Positions 1-9,033 of a stretch of 64,000 bases of DNA are shown here, piece after piece. The stretch is from Actinomadura graeca. Lineage in GTDB: Bacteria; Actinomycetota; Actinomycetes; Streptosporangiales; Streptosporangiaceae. The position numbers were made by a program, and so were the translations under genes. The number at the start of each line of letters is the position of its first letter. Positions within the stretch are counted from its first letter, which is position 1. The notes beneath the pieces were generated by a model. It was not told the origin of the DNA and made no database searches. It worked only from the letters and a program-made list of their open reading frames with translations. The stretch is taken from positions 3,348,001 through 3,412,000 of the forward strand of contig NZ_CP059572.1 in the NCBI RefSeq assembly GCF_019175365.1, in the 5' to 3' direction.

Positions 1-165
1 CATCTCCAGTCCCCGGCGGAACAGCGCGTGGTCGTCGACGATGAGCACGCGGATGGGGTCGGCCGCGCGGGCCGGCTCCGCCGCCTCCCGGCCGGCGGGG
101 GTCGCACCGGCGCCGGCCTGCCGGGGTACGGCCGCGGCGCCGCGAGCCTCGGGATTCTCGCTCAC
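1..165 (-). CDS. Response regulator receiver domain, N-terminal fragment
   Basis: This is the first 55 codons of a response regulator that continues beyond the window. After a low-complexity Ala/Pro/Gly-rich leader of about 37 residues comes the start of a receiver domain: IRVLIVDDHALFRRGLEM, with the acidic pair DD that coordinates Mg2+ next to the phosphorylated Asp. The DDHALFRRGL signature is typical of the NarL/FixJ (LuxR-type HTH) class, but the DNA-binding part is not in view. The start chosen is the GTG of GTG-AGC-GAG at 165, the only start codon ahead of the domain. The long unstructured N-terminus is unusual; a start further inside the gene cannot be excluded. A response regulator beside hpf is, from memory, also found in Streptomyces. 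Confidence 0.8.
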   Translation of the reverse strand, partial: MSENPEARGAAAVPRQAGAGATPAGREAAEPARAADPIRVLIVDDHALFRRGLEM

Positions 166-818
166 CTGAGTCGCGGCGTGGAGGAGACGCCGCTTCCCCC
201 CTTCGCTGTCAGTGTTCTGTTCTACAGGACGTTTTCGGTCTCGGCACCTTCTGGCGCCGGCTCGTCCGCTTTCTTGTGCTTCCGGAGGTCGTGTTTCGGG
301 GTGGTGCGGCTCGCGCGCCGCGATCGGAGCGCGGGGACCGCCCTCGTTCTCGCGGATCCGAGTCGCCTCGGTCCGCCGATGGCGTTCCCTCCGCGGGGTG
401 CGTCCTAGGTCCGGCCGTGGGTCCGTCTCCGCCGTCGGGCGGGGTGTTCCGGTCGTCCCGGTGTCGCGGGTGCCGAAGCTGCCTCCAGAGGAGTCGCGGG
501 GTCGCGGGTCGTCCCGGCGGGACGTGCGGTACCGGGTCGGCTCCGAGCGACTTGGGCGGAGCCTCCCACGGTGAACTGCTACCGGCCCCGGGAAGGTTCC
601 CGGAGGCGGATCGCCCGGACCCCGGATCCTCCGGGGCGGAGCGCGTTCCGAGGCGTCTCCCGGCCGCCGCGGAAGCGAGGCGGGACGAGGGGCGGGACCG
701 GCCGGGCGGTAGGCCCGACCCGTGCCCGATCACCCCGGACCACCCCGTCCGCGGATCGGCCGGTGACGCCGTTCAGATCATTACATGCTCAGGGCGGTGA
801 CGTGACGCAAGTGCCGCA
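166..818. other. Gene-free spacer between response regulator and hpf
   Basis: This 650-base stretch separates the response regulator start from the 3' end of hpf. Open frames exist on both strands but are rich in Arg, Gly and Pro with no recognisable domain, as expected of chance frames in GC-rich DNA. It should contain the promoter of the response regulator and the end of the hpf transcript. I see no clear terminator hairpin with a T-run and no RNA gene. Confidence 0.5.
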
Positions 819-1469
819 TCACTCTTCGACGAGCCGGATGACGCCGTAGTCCCAGCCTCTCCTGCGGTACACGACCGAGGGGTGGCCGGTGGCCTTGTCG
901 CGGTAAAGGAAGAAGTCGTGGCCGACGAGCTCCATCTCGAAGAGGGCCTGCTCGATGCCCATCGGCTCGGCCTGGTGGAACTTCTCGCGGACGACGATGG
1001 GGCCGTCGCCCTCCATGGGGATCGGGACGATGCCCTCGTCGCCGGGGGCCTGGCGTCCAGGGGGCTCGTACTCGGGCGCCTGCTTGCGCGCCTTCTCGGG
1101 TGCTCGTCGGGGCGGTGTCTCGGGGACCGGTTCCACGGTGGTGACCTTGGCGCGGGCCTTCCCGCCGTGGGCCTTGCGTCGCTCGCCGTCGCGGCGGAGC
1201 CGCATTTCGAGCTTGTCCAGCGCCAGGTCGAGGGCGCCGTAGCGGTCGTCGGCCGCGGCCTCGGCCCGGATCACCGGGCCGCGGGAGCGGATCGTGAGCT
1301 CCACTCGTTCGCGCTGGTCTGCGAGCCGTGGGTTGCGTTCTTCGGACACCTCCACGTCCACGCGGATGACCTTCTGGTTCAGCCGCTCGATCTTGGCCAG
1401 TTTGGTGTCGACGTGCCGGCGGAACCTGTCGTTGATGTCGGTGTGCCGGCCCCTCACGATGATCTCCAC
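819..1469 (-). CDS. hpf: Ribosome hibernation promoting factor, long form (HPF/RaiA)
   Basis: The protein binds the 30S subunit in the mRNA/tRNA path and, in the long form, dimerises 70S ribosomes into inactive 100S particles during stress or stationary phase. Residues 1-105 form the S30AE beta-alpha domain (starting [17 protein letters not shown]). A charged Pro/Lys linker follows at about 110-155. The C-terminal dimerisation domain runs from about 155 to 216 ([20 protein letters not shown], then [16 protein letters not shown]). The length of 216 aa fits the long form. The GTG start at 1469 is supported by an AGGGGGG ribosome binding site 7 nt upstream. A stress-sigma-like promoter lies just upstream. 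Identity is secure from the sequence. Confidence 0.95.
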   Translation of the reverse strand: MEIIVRGRHTDINDRFRRHVDTKLAKIERLNQKVIRVDVEVSEERNPRLADQRERVELTIRSRGPVIRAEAAADDRYGALDLALDKLEMRLRRDGERRKAHGGKARAKVTTVEPVPETPPRRAPEKARKQAPEYEPPGRQAPGDEGIVPIPMEGDGPIVVREKFHQAEPMGIEQALFEMELVGHDFFLYRDKATGHPSVVYRRRGWDYGVIRLVEE

Positions 1470-1499
1470 GCTGGACCCCCCTTCTCCCGATTGCGTTTC

Positions 1500-1525
1500 T
1501 CACCCGATCCGGGGCGTTTGAACAC
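1500..1525 (-). promoter_or_regulatory. Candidate SigB/SigH-type promoter of hpf
   Basis: On the minus strand GTGT (1525-1522) is followed after 16 nt by GGGTGA (1505-1500), about 30 nt ahead of the hpf start. This resembles the actinobacterial general-stress sigma pattern GNNT-N14-16-GGGTAT, with one deviation in the -10. The spacing and the known stress regulation of hpf support it. Only inspection backs this call. Confidence 0.4.
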
Positions 1526-2404
1526 CCCGCACGGGTTCCACAGGACGATGGGTCGCACCCGCCCGGCCGACCTGGTCTTCGTCCCCACATCCGCCTGCTG
1601 AGGGGCTCGCGGCGCTCTCGCCACTACTGCCCTTCTCCCGGTTCGAAGGATGTCGGATCCCTCGATGAGGCAGGACTTACCTCTAAGGCGCACCGTGATC
1701 GGTCGACGAGAAGTCGCCTTACGTGGGCCGTTTCGCCTGCGCCTGGCATCGGCTAGCCGGACCGCCTTCCATGCTCCTGACGAGCACTGCGATCCGACGC
1801 AACCACGGACCCGGGCGGGTGCCATGTCAGGAACGCTAACCCCTTACGCCACGAATGTCAGGGGGGTCGGCTGAGGAAAAACTCACTGACCGTCATCGAC
1901 GGACGCCCCGGCGACACCCCGTCCTCCTTTCTGGAGCCCGTCACATCTCGTGGATGGCCCTGTCCGCTGGGTGCACGCGCCACACTTGCCTGCAGGTCAG
2001 ATCAACCTGACCGCTCGGTGAGTTTGGAACTATCTACTCCCTCCATGACACCGCGTGACATCCAATACCCCGCACAACCCCCCATGAGCGGGCAAGCCGG
2101 ACAGTCGCCGATGACGTTCCGTCACTGATTTCCGCCTCACAACCCGCCCACGAAGAATGTCACCACTCCATCGCCCGACCACTCCCCACCGCTCCGCCGC
2201 CCCAGCAACCCCCGAGCCCCGTCCCGACCCCGCGACACCAACACCACGACGCCGCGCCACACCAACACCGCAAGGCGCCGAGCCGTGGCGCCGAGCCGTG
2301 GCGCCGAGCCGTGGCGCCGAGCCGTAGCGCCGTGGCATAGCGGTGCCGGGGCGGCTTGGTGCCTTTGTGTTGTGGTGTGGGATTTGATCCCTGGTTCTGT
2401 CTTG
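1526..2404. other. Long gene-free spacer between hpf promoter and comF-type gene
   Basis: Nearly 900 bases have no convincing coding frame; the frames present are short and Arg-rich. The middle (about 1860-2160) is less GC-rich than the surroundings. It contains the dyad GGTCAG-ATCAAC-CTGACC at 1995-2012. Near its end is the 13-bp tandem repeat listed separately. An unannotated small RNA or regulatory region is possible, but I cannot identify one. Confidence 0.4.
2275..2326. repeat. Four tandem copies of a 13-bp repeat
   Basis: Unit GCGCCGAGCCGTG is repeated head to tail at 2275, 2288, 2301 and 2314, the last with a final A, followed by a partial unit. The first three copies are identical. 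It lies in the gene-free stretch about 80 bp beyond the end of the ComF-type gene. The identity of the copies suggests recent slippage; no function is evident. Confidence 0.9.
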
Positions 2405-3160
2405 TTAGGGGGGTGGTCGGGGTCTGGCCTTCGGGGTCGCCGCCACGGTGGCTGCGCCTATTACCGTGGCTCCGGCGGCCTGGAGCGCTCTTGCGGCCTC
2501 GGCCAGCGTCGCGCCCGTGGTGATCACGTCGTCCACCGGCACCACACGGCGGCCTTCCAGGCCCGCTCGGGGGATGGTCTCCAACGCGCCCGCCAGGTTC
2601 GCCGCCCGCTCGGGTGCGGAGAGGCCCGCCTGGTCGCTCACACGCCGCGCGTGACGCAGCGCGTTCACCCGGACCGCGTTGACGCCGTCCGCGCGCAGCC
2701 GCCGCACCGCCACGTCGGCCAGCCCGCGCAGCGCGTCGTGGCCCCGGCGCCGAACGGCGGGCCGTTCCGATGGCACCCCTACGATCACGACCTCTTCCGT
2801 GGACGGGGGGCTGCGGGTCGCGGGTGATCCGGGAGCCAGGACGGCCCGGATCGCCCGTGCCAGGGCCTCGCCCAGCGGGCCCGCGAGAGGCATGCGCCCA
2901 CGCTCCTTGTAGGCGGCCAGGATCGCGCGGACGGGGTCCTCGTAGGCCGCGATCGTCCAGGTGCCCGGAACCCCGCCCGCAACGGGCCTGAGACGGTCGG
3001 ACTCAGGACAGGCGGGGTCGGGGTGCGTGGGGTCGGACGCGGGGCGGGCGGGGGCTCTGAGGGGAGCTGCGCAGCGGGGGCACAGCAGGCCGGGGGCCTT
3101 GCCGCAGCCTGCGCAGTGGTCGGGGAGGAGCAGTTCGATCAGGTCACCGAAGAGGTTCAT
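2405..3160 (-). CDS. ComF family protein (phosphoribosyltransferase fold)
   Basis: The 251-aa protein has the ComF layout. An N-terminal zinc ribbon (LLLPDHCAGCGKAPGLLC, with CxxC and a second CxxC at CPRC) is followed by a type I phosphoribosyltransferase domain. Its PRPP-binding loop is VVPVDDVITTGATLAEAAR near residues 205-225. ComF is needed for DNA uptake in competent bacteria; in Actinobacteria the role is unproven and nucleotide or amidophosphoribosyl chemistry is possible. The ATG at 3160 begins at the zinc ribbon, the expected start. It lies downstream of lpqB (84 bp gap), the arrangement also seen in mycobacteria and Streptomyces. Confidence 0.88.
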   Translation of the reverse strand: MNLFGDLIELLLPDHCAGCGKAPGLLCPRCAAPLRAPARPASDPTHPDPACPESDRLRPVAGGVPGTWTIAAYEDPVRAILAAYKERGRMPLAGPLGEALARAIRAVLAPGSPATRSPPSTEEVVIVGVPSERPAVRRRGHDALRGLADVAVRRLRADGVNAVRVNALRHARRVSDQAGLSAPERAANLAGALETIPRAGLEGRRVVPVDDVITTGATLAEAARALQAAGATVIGAATVAATPKARPRPPP

Positions 3161-3243
3161 GCCTTCGACGATCGCGCCCCGCCGGTACCGGCGCGACCCT
3201 CGGCGCGAATTGTGGATAACTTCGGGTCCGGCCGTCCGGGCGG

Positions 3244-5031
3244 TCAGTTCGGGTAGCCGGGGTCTCTGGCGGCGGTCGGGCAGATCCACTCGCTGAACGA
3301 CTTGTCGGCCGCGCGCTGGCGGCAGATCTGGTCCTTGCCGTTGGAGCGGGTGCCGATGAGGACAGGCTCGCCGGGGGCCGCGGCGATGGTGCGGGGTTCG
3401 CCGAGCGCGCCCACGCCCAGGGACGTGATGGCGCTGCCGCTGACCGGCATGATGTACGGCAGGTACAGGGAGTCGCGCTTGGCGCGACCCAGGACCGCGA
3501 GGTTCCCGTAGTCGCGCCAGGCCAGGTCGATCGCGTCCTGGAGCTCGGAGCTGACGGGCAGGAACGAGCCCACGTCGAGGGAGCCGTCGCCCGCGTGGGC
3601 GATACGGCCGATCTGGACCTGGGGGCGGCCGTCGAGGCGCACGATGACCGCCGCGCGGACGCCGTCGCGGGCGACGCGGAAGGCCAGGACCTCGCGTCCG
3701 CCGAGGCCCCAGTGTGCTGCGAGGGCGGGTGGCCTCCCGCGTGGGCGCACCCAGAGCCAGGACTGGTCGGCCCTGCTCTCGACGGTCCAGAGGGTGCCGT
3801 CGACGCTCCAGGACGGGGCGGTGAAGCGGGCGCCGCGGTGGGCGGTCAGGAGGGTGCGGGCGGGGGGTGAGCCGGTGACGGGGGCGGCGGTGAGGACGCG
3901 GTCGCCCTTGGCGCTGAGCCCGGCGAGCTCCCGGTAGTCGGGGGCGACGGCGGGGTGGGAGAGGTGCCCGGCCGGGCCGGTCACGACCGGCTGGGCGTGG
4001 TCGCCGTCCAGGGCGGCGAGGAAGCCGGACGCGCCCGCGACGTAGGCGTTCTGGTGGGGCTGGCCGATGCGCTCCGGGCCGTCCGGGGAGTTGCCAGTCC
4101 AGCCGCTCACGGGCTGGACGGCGTTGCCGCCGTCGGGGGTGACGGTCTCGCCGTCGATCCGCAGCCGGAAGAACTGGATGCCGGAGAGCTGGCGGAGCGT
4201 CCAGGCGAGCTGCGCCGACATACGGTCCACTCCGGCTCCGGCGGCCTCGCTGGTGAGGTCGACGGTCGCGACGTCCTTCTCGACGCTGAGGCCGCGGAGC
4301 TTGGTCCCGGTGGGGAAGGCGCTCTCCACGGCGCCGTTCAGCCAGGACGTCGGGCCGGTCAGCAGGGCCTGGACGAGCCGGGCGGGGAGCGTCTCGCGGT
4401 TGACGACCGGCAGGAAGATGCCGTTGGGGACGAGGGAGTGCTGGTCGGGGGCGAAGAAGTAGAGGTTGACGGGGCGCATGGTGCGCTCGACGTCGTCCTT
4501 GGTGAGCAGCAGCCCGGACTTCTCCTCGCCGGGCAGGCTGGTGATCCGCCACTGGCCCTGCGGGGCTTTGGCCAGCTGGAAGGTCGCCTCGATGTCCTTG
4601 GGGGCGGCGGTGTACTGGCCGTCGGTGCTGATCGTCCCGAGCTGGTCGCCGGTCACCTTGACGGTCGCCTCCCCGGCGGACGCCCTGACCACGTGGGGCT
4701 CGGTGATGCGGCTCTGCATGACGGTCACGTAGGGGCGGAGGCCGGGTTTCCAGGAGTTCTGGACGTTGAGGTACTCCTTGGCGACCCGGTGGTCGTCGTC
4801 GAAGCCCGCCGAGGCGGCCAGGAAGCCCGACACGATCTGCTCGGGCCCCCATCCCGCACCCGGGCGGACGGGGATGAGGCGGACGTACGGGTCGTCCACA
4901 CGCTCGGAGCGCTCGACGGGCCTGCCCGTCACGACCTGGCCGCCGCTGGGGACGCTCGCGCATCCGGAGACCCCCAGGGTGAGCGCGGCGGCGGCCGCGA
5001 GGGGGCGGAACCTGCCTGCACGCGCGGTCAA
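3244..5031 (-). CDS. lpqB: Lipoprotein LpqB, partner of MtrAB
   Basis: LpqB is an extracytoplasmic lipoprotein that binds the sensor domain of MtrB and modulates MtrA phosphorylation and cell-wall homeostasis. The sequence starts with a lipoprotein signal peptide with lipobox VSGC (Cys24), then CASVPSGGQVVTGRPVER. A GerMN-type sporulation/germination domain occupies roughly residues 190-310, and a beta-propeller-like C-terminal LpqB domain the remainder, ending PTAARDPGYPN. The chosen start is a TTG whose bases overlap the mtrB stop (TTGA), typical of translational coupling; it leaves exactly a signal peptide ahead of the lipobox. The 595-aa length matches the family. Confidence 0.95.
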   Translation of the reverse strand: MTARAGRFRPLAAAAALTLGVSGCASVPSGGQVVTGRPVERSERVDDPYVRLIPVRPGAGWGPEQIVSGFLAASAGFDDDHRVAKEYLNVQNSWKPGLRPYVTVMQSRITEPHVVRASAGEATVKVTGDQLGTISTDGQYTAAPKDIEATFQLAKAPQGQWRITSLPGEEKSGLLLTKDDVERTMRPVNLYFFAPDQHSLVPNGIFLPVVNRETLPARLVQALLTGPTSWLNGAVESAFPTGTKLRGLSVEKDVATVDLTSEAAGAGVDRMSAQLAWTLRQLSGIQFFRLRIDGETVTPDGGNAVQPVSGWTGNSPDGPERIGQPHQNAYVAGASGFLAALDGDHAQPVVTGPAGHLSHPAVAPDYRELAGLSAKGDRVLTAAPVTGSPPARTLLTAHRGARFTAPSWSVDGTLWTVESRADQSWLWVRPRGRPPALAAHWGLGGREVLAFRVARDGVRAAVIVRLDGRPQVQIGRIAHAGDGSLDVGSFLPVSSELQDAIDLAWRDYGNLAVLGRAKRDSLYLPYIMPVSGSAITSLGVGALGEPRTIAAAPGEPVLIGTRSNGKDQICRQRAADKSFSEWICPTAARDPGYPN

Positions 5032-6671
5032 TCGCCCGCCTCCAGCTCCGCGAAGAGGGGCCGCGCGTCGCCCGCCCCGGGCGGGACGAGCGGGAGCGGG
5101 GAGCCCCGGAGCTCGGTCCCCGCGACGCGGGGCAGCGACAGGCGGAACTGGGATCCGGCGCCGGGCTCGCCCCATGCCTGGAGCCAGCCGCCGTGCAGCT
5201 GCGCGTCCTCACGGGAGATGGACAGGCCCAGCCCGGTGCCGCCGGTGGTCCGCGCGCGCGCCGGGTCGGCACGCCAGAACCGGTCGAAGACCATCTGCCC
5301 CTCCCCCGGTTTGAGCCCGACGCCATGGTCGCGCACGGCGACGGCCACGGCGTCCCTGTCGGCGCCGACGGAGACGATGATGTCCTCGCCCTCGCCATGC
5401 TCGACGGCGTTGACGAGCAGGTTCCGCAGGATGCGCTCCACCCTGCGCCGGTCGACCTCCGCCATGCAGGGCTCACCCGGCAGTTGCAGGACGACCTTGC
5501 TGCCCTTGCGCTCGGCGAGGCCCTGGATGTCGCCCACGGCGCGCAGGACGAGGTCGCGCATGTCCAGGGACTCGGCGTCCAGGGTCGCGGCGCCCGCGTC
5601 GTGCCGGCTGATCTCCAGCAGGTCGGCCAGGAGCGACTCGAAGCGCTCCAGCTGGCTCTGCAGGAGCTCGGCGGACCGTCCGACGGCCGGGTCGTCGAAG
5701 GTGTCGCGGTTCTCGTAGAGCATGTCGGCCGCGATCCTGATGGTGGTCAGGGGCGTGCGGAGCTCGTGGGAGACGTCGGAGACGAACTGGCGCTGCACCT
5801 GCGACAGGTCCTCCAGCTCGCCGATCTTGTCCTGGAGGTTGACGGCCATCTCGTTGAAGGAGCGGGCGAGGCGCGCCAGGTCGTCCTCGCCGCGGACCCT
5901 CATGCGCTCTTCGAGGCGTCCGGCCGCGAGGCGCTGGGCCCCCTGGGCGGCCAGCCGGACCGGTATGACGACCTGGCGGGTGACCAGCGACGCGATGGCC
6001 GCCAGGAGCAGCACCAGGACGATCCCGACGCCCGCCATGGAACGCCCGACGTTGGTGAGGGTGTGCTGCTCCTCGTCCAGCGGGAAGAGGTAGTACAGCT
6101 CGAACTGGCCGGTCCTGCCGCCGACGATGAGGCCGCGTTCGGACGGCCGGCCGCCGACGTAGGAGAGCTTGCCGTAGGTGTAGGCGCGCGCGCCGGGCGG
6201 CGCGTGCTTCAGCTCCTCGCGGAGGCGCCGCGGGACGCTCTCCTCGCGCAGCTCGTTGGTGGCGTATCCGCCGGAGTACCGCTCGGTCGTGTCGCGGATG
6301 TAGACCTCGTACAGCCCGGACGGTCCGCTGCGCCCCTTCAGCCCGTCGACGGTGGCGCTCAGCCAGTTGCCGTTCTCGGCGGCCATGTTGCCGCGGCTGC
6401 TGCGCTGTACCTGCGCGAGCCCTTCGTCGAGCTGGAGGCGGGCCGCCTTGACCTTGCCGTCCATCAGCGCCGACGACACCTGCTGCATGAGGAACATGCC
6501 GAGGATCGCCACCACGATCGCCGAGATGAACAGCGTCGAGGTGACGATCCGGACCTGGATCGAGCGGCGCCAGCGCTGGTAGCCGCGCAGCGCCGTCCCG
6601 CGCACGAGGCGGCGGAGGGCGCGCAGCCCGCGCCGTCCGAGCCGCTTGGCCCGGGAGATCATCGCGCTCAC
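5028..6671 (-). CDS. mtrB: Sensor histidine kinase MtrB
   Basis: This is the membrane sensor kinase of the essential MtrAB system controlling the cell cycle, osmoprotection and wall metabolism. The order is: a basic cytoplasmic N-terminus, a first membrane helix (IVTSTLFISAIVVAILGMFL), an extracytoplasmic domain of about 120 residues, a second helix (GIVLVLLLAAIASLV), HAMP, HisKA with the phospho-acceptor in SHELRTP (His302), and HATPase_c with the G-boxes near GVGLKPGEGQMVF and GGTGLGLSI. The GTG start at 6671 has a GGAGG site 5 nt upstream; longer in-frame starts lack one. It lies 118 bp after mtrA and overlaps lpqB, so mtrA-mtrB-lpqB is probably one transcription unit. Confidence 0.95.
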   Translation of the reverse strand: MSAMISRAKRLGRRGLRALRRLVRGTALRGYQRWRRSIQVRIVTSTLFISAIVVAILGMFLMQQVSSALMDGKVKAARLQLDEGLAQVQRSSRGNMAAENGNWLSATVDGLKGRSGPSGLYEVYIRDTTERYSGGYATNELREESVPRRLREELKHAPPGARAYTYGKLSYVGGRPSERGLIVGGRTGQFELYYLFPLDEEQHTLTNVGRSMAGVGIVLVLLLAAIASLVTRQVVIPVRLAAQGAQRLAAGRLEERMRVRGEDDLARLARSFNEMAVNLQDKIGELEDLSQVQRQFVSDVSHELRTPLTTIRIAADMLYENRDTFDDPAVGRSAELLQSQLERFESLLADLLEISRHDAGAATLDAESLDMRDLVLRAVGDIQGLAERKGSKVVLQLPGEPCMAEVDRRRVERILRNLLVNAVEHGEGEDIIVSVGADRDAVAVAVRDHGVGLKPGEGQMVFDRFWRADPARARTTGGTGLGLSISREDAQLHGGWLQAWGEPGAGSQFRLSLPRVAGTELRGSPLPLVPPGAGDARPLFAELEAGD

Positions 6672-6789
6672 GCCCGCCTCCGGCGGTCGGCGGCGGTGAC
6701 GGCGGCGGGCGGCCTGCGTCGGGGCGGCGGCGGGTGGGGCAGGGTGGTCATGGGCGGGGCCGTTCGGGGGTCGCGAAGGGACCGGGCGC

Positions 6790-7482
6790 TCAGGCGGGAC
6801 CGGCCTTGTAGCCGACACCGCGGACGGTGACGACGATCTCGGGACGCTCCGGATCCTTCTCGATCTTGGCGCGGAGCCGCTGCACGTGCACGTTCACCAG
6901 GCGCGTGTCGGCGGCGTGTCGGTAGCCCCAGACCTGTTCCAGCAGGACCTCGCGGGTGAACACCTGGCGCGGCTTGCGGGCCAGGGCCACGAGGAGGTCG
7001 AACTCCAGGGGGGTCAGGGGGATGTGCTTGTCGCCCCGCTTGACCGAGTGCCCGGCCACGTCGATCGTGATGTCGCCGATCTGGAGGGTCTCGGGGGCGG
7101 GTTCGTCGGTGCGCCGCAGGCGCGCGCGCACGCGCGCCACCAGCTCCTTCGGCTTGAACGGCTTGACGATGTAGTCGTCGGCGCCCGACTCGAGGCCGAG
7201 GACGACGTCGACGGTGTCGCTCTTGGCCGTCAGCATCACGATCGGGACGCCCGACTCGGCGCGGATCTGGCGGCACACGTCGATGCCGTCGGCTCCCGGC
7301 AGCATCAGGTCGAGCAGCACGAGATCCGGCCGGGTCTCCCGGAACGCCTCCAGCGCCTTGTCGCCGTCATGGACGAACGAGGGCTCGAAGCCCTCACCCC
7401 TCAGCACGATGCCGAGCATCTCGGCGAGCGCGAGATCGTCGTCGACGACCAGTACACGTCCTCTCATGGCCCTCATCGTCAC
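6790..7482 (-). CDS. mtrA: DNA-binding response regulator MtrA
   Basis: This OmpR/PhoB-class regulator has its receiver domain at residues 8-120 (VLVVDDDLALAEML; phospho-acceptor Asp58 in LVLLDLMLPG) and a winged-helix domain at 130-228 (LTPLEFDLLVALARKP, WGYRHAADTRLVNVHVQRLR). Over nearly the whole length it reads like mycobacterial MtrA, ending VRGVGYKAGPA. In relatives it controls replication, cell-wall hydrolases and development. Three in-frame starts (GTG 7482, ATG 7476, ATG 7467) lie within 16 bases; the upstream one is given and the choice is uncertain. The 513-bp divergent spacer upstream must hold its promoter. Confidence 0.95.
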   Translation of the reverse strand: MTMRAMRGRVLVVDDDLALAEMLGIVLRGEGFEPSFVHDGDKALEAFRETRPDLVLLDLMLPGADGIDVCRQIRAESGVPIVMLTAKSDTVDVVLGLESGADDYIVKPFKPKELVARVRARLRRTDEPAPETLQIGDITIDVAGHSVKRGDKHIPLTPLEFDLLVALARKPRQVFTREVLLEQVWGYRHAADTRLVNVHVQRLRAKIEKDPERPEIVVTVRGVGYKAGPA

Positions 7483-7995
7483 AAAGTCGGGGTTCGGTGG
7501 AGTGGGGTGAGACGCTCCGGCCCCACCTCGCCAGGGAGAGATATGCCTTGGCGTGCAAGGTTACCCGCGTTTGCGTCGTCCATGGCTCCTCCCGGCGTCC
7601 GGCGCGACCCGCCCGGCCGGTGTCCGCACCCTGCGCGTACCCGGCCGGTGCCGCGCCGTCGCGGCGTCCGTGCCTCGTGCGTGCCTCGTCCGTGCCCCGT
7701 CTGGAACACGCCGTCGCCTTACGCGGCCCTCGTGTAAGCGCCGCATTGTAGAGGGGGACTCCCGAAACGGGCGCCGGGTTGACCGGGTTCGGCAGCATTC
7801 GTCTGCCGCCGGGGACCGTCGCGCCGCGGATCACCGCGGTTCACGGCCCGCGGGACCGGTGGCGGCGTCCGCGCCGGCCGGCCCGTGACAGGATGACCAG
7901 ACCGGTGGCCGCGGCGAGGCCGGGGCCGCCGCCCGGGCACGCGCGCCGGAGCGGGCGAGCCGGGAGACCCCCGCCAGAGATCGCAGGGAGCCAAG
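7483..7995. other. Divergent promoter region between mtrA and the MoxR cluster
   Basis: The spacer holds an inverted repeat CCTTG-GCGTG-CAAGG at 7546-7560 followed immediately by TTACC, about 65-80 bp upstream of mtrA. This is a candidate regulatory site for mtrA, possibly autoregulatory. No coding frame looks real. The downstream membrane gene has an AGGGAG ribosome binding site (7983-7988). Confidence 0.35.
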
Positions 7996-9033
7996 ATGCC
8001 GGGACCGGACGGCTGGGACGACGACGTGGACGGCGCCGTCCCGTTCCGCCCCATGTCCATCTCGGAGATGCTGGACGGCGCCATCGCCGGGATCCGCCGC
8101 CGCCCGCGCACGACGCTCGGCCTGTCGGTGGCCATCAGCACGGTCGTCCAGGTGGCGGGCTCGGTCACGGCGTACTACTTCGTCGGGAGGGACGCGCGGG
8201 GCGAGGTCACCCCCGGCGTGCTGCTGGACTCCATCGGCGCGCAGGTCACGCTCGGGCTGGCCGGGCTGATCCTGTCGGCGTACGGGATCCTGCTGATGGC
8301 GGGGATGACGGCGCCGATCCTGGGGCGCGAGCTGCTGGGGCTGCCGATCGCGCCGGGCCGCGCATGGCGGGACGTCCGGCCGCGGCTGGGGCGCCTGGCG
8401 GCCACCGCCGGGGTGGTCATGGTGGTGCCGCTGCTCGCGCTGGTCCTCCCGGCCGTGCCGTTCTTCCTGCTGCTGGCGGTGGACGCGCATCCGGCGCTGG
8501 GCGTGCTCGCGGGGATGGCGGGCCTTCCCGTCGGGGTCGGGCTGATGGTGTGGCTGTACGTCCTGCTCGTCCAGGCCGTCCCGGCGGTGGTGCTGGAGCG
8601 GCAGACCGTGACCGGCGCGCTGGGCCGGGCCAGGACGCTGTCCAAGGGCCGCTGGCTGCGCACGTGCGGCACGCTCCTGCTCGCGCTGGTCGTGACGGTG
8701 TTCATGGGGTTCTTCGCCCTGCGGATCCCGTTCCTGATCGTCCAGCTGCTGTTCTTCGGCACCGAGCCGGAGGGCGGCGCGGCCGTGGCGGCGCTCGCCG
8801 TCGACACGCTCGGGCGGATCGTGAGCTGGTCGATCGTCCTGCCGTTCGACGCCGGGGTGATCATCCTCCTGTACATGGACCGGCGGATGCGCCGCGAGGG
8901 CTTCGACCTGGACCTGCGCACCCGGGGACGCTCCGCCGCGGCGATGGCGGGCGACGGGGAGGGCGAGGGCTTCATCGACCTGTGGCGGTACGGCCGGACG
9001 GCCGCGCGGCCGGGGACGGGGGCGAATCCGTGA
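7996..9033 (+). CDS. Multi-pass membrane protein heading the MoxR/DUF58 cluster
   Basis: This 345-aa integral membrane protein begins with a short acidic N-terminus and a conserved-looking amphipathic stretch (MSISEMLDGAIAGIRRRPR). About six hydrophobic segments follow and a charged cytoplasmic tail ends it. It resembles the membrane domain found with glycerophosphodiester phosphodiesterases, but no catalytic domain is present. The ATG has an AGGGAG site 7 nt upstream. Its stop overlaps the next start, so it is the first gene of a tightly coupled operon (DUF4129, DUF4350, MoxR, DUF58). Its function is unknown; a scaffold or assembly role for the MoxR system is inference. Confidence 0.8.
   Translation: MPGPDGWDDDVDGAVPFRPMSISEMLDGAIAGIRRRPRTTLGLSVAISTVVQVAGSVTAYYFVGRDARGEVTPGVLLDSIGAQVTLGLAGLILSAYGILLMAGMTAPILGRELLGLPIAPGRAWRDVRPRLGRLAATAGVVMVVPLLALVLPAVPFFLLLAVDAHPALGVLAGMAGLPVGVGLMVWLYVLLVQAVPAVVLERQTVTGALGRARTLSKGRWLRTCGTLLLALVVTVFMGFFALRIPFLIVQLLFFGTEPEGGAAVAALAVDTLGRIVSWSIVLPFDAGVIILLYMDRRMRREGFDLDLRTRGRSAAAMAGDGEGEGFIDLWRYGRTAARPGTGANP

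Noticed and set aside
1454..1825. A 123-codon minus-strand frame upstream of hpf
   Set aside because: It contains the hpf promoter and ribosome binding site, is Arg-rich and has no domain. It is more likely untranslated.
2405..5476. A 1023-codon minus-strand open frame running across comF, lpqB and mtrB
   Set aside because: Only its 3' quarter is the real ComF gene. The upstream part is an Arg/Pro-rich shadow of lpqB and mtrB, which carry clear domains in another frame.
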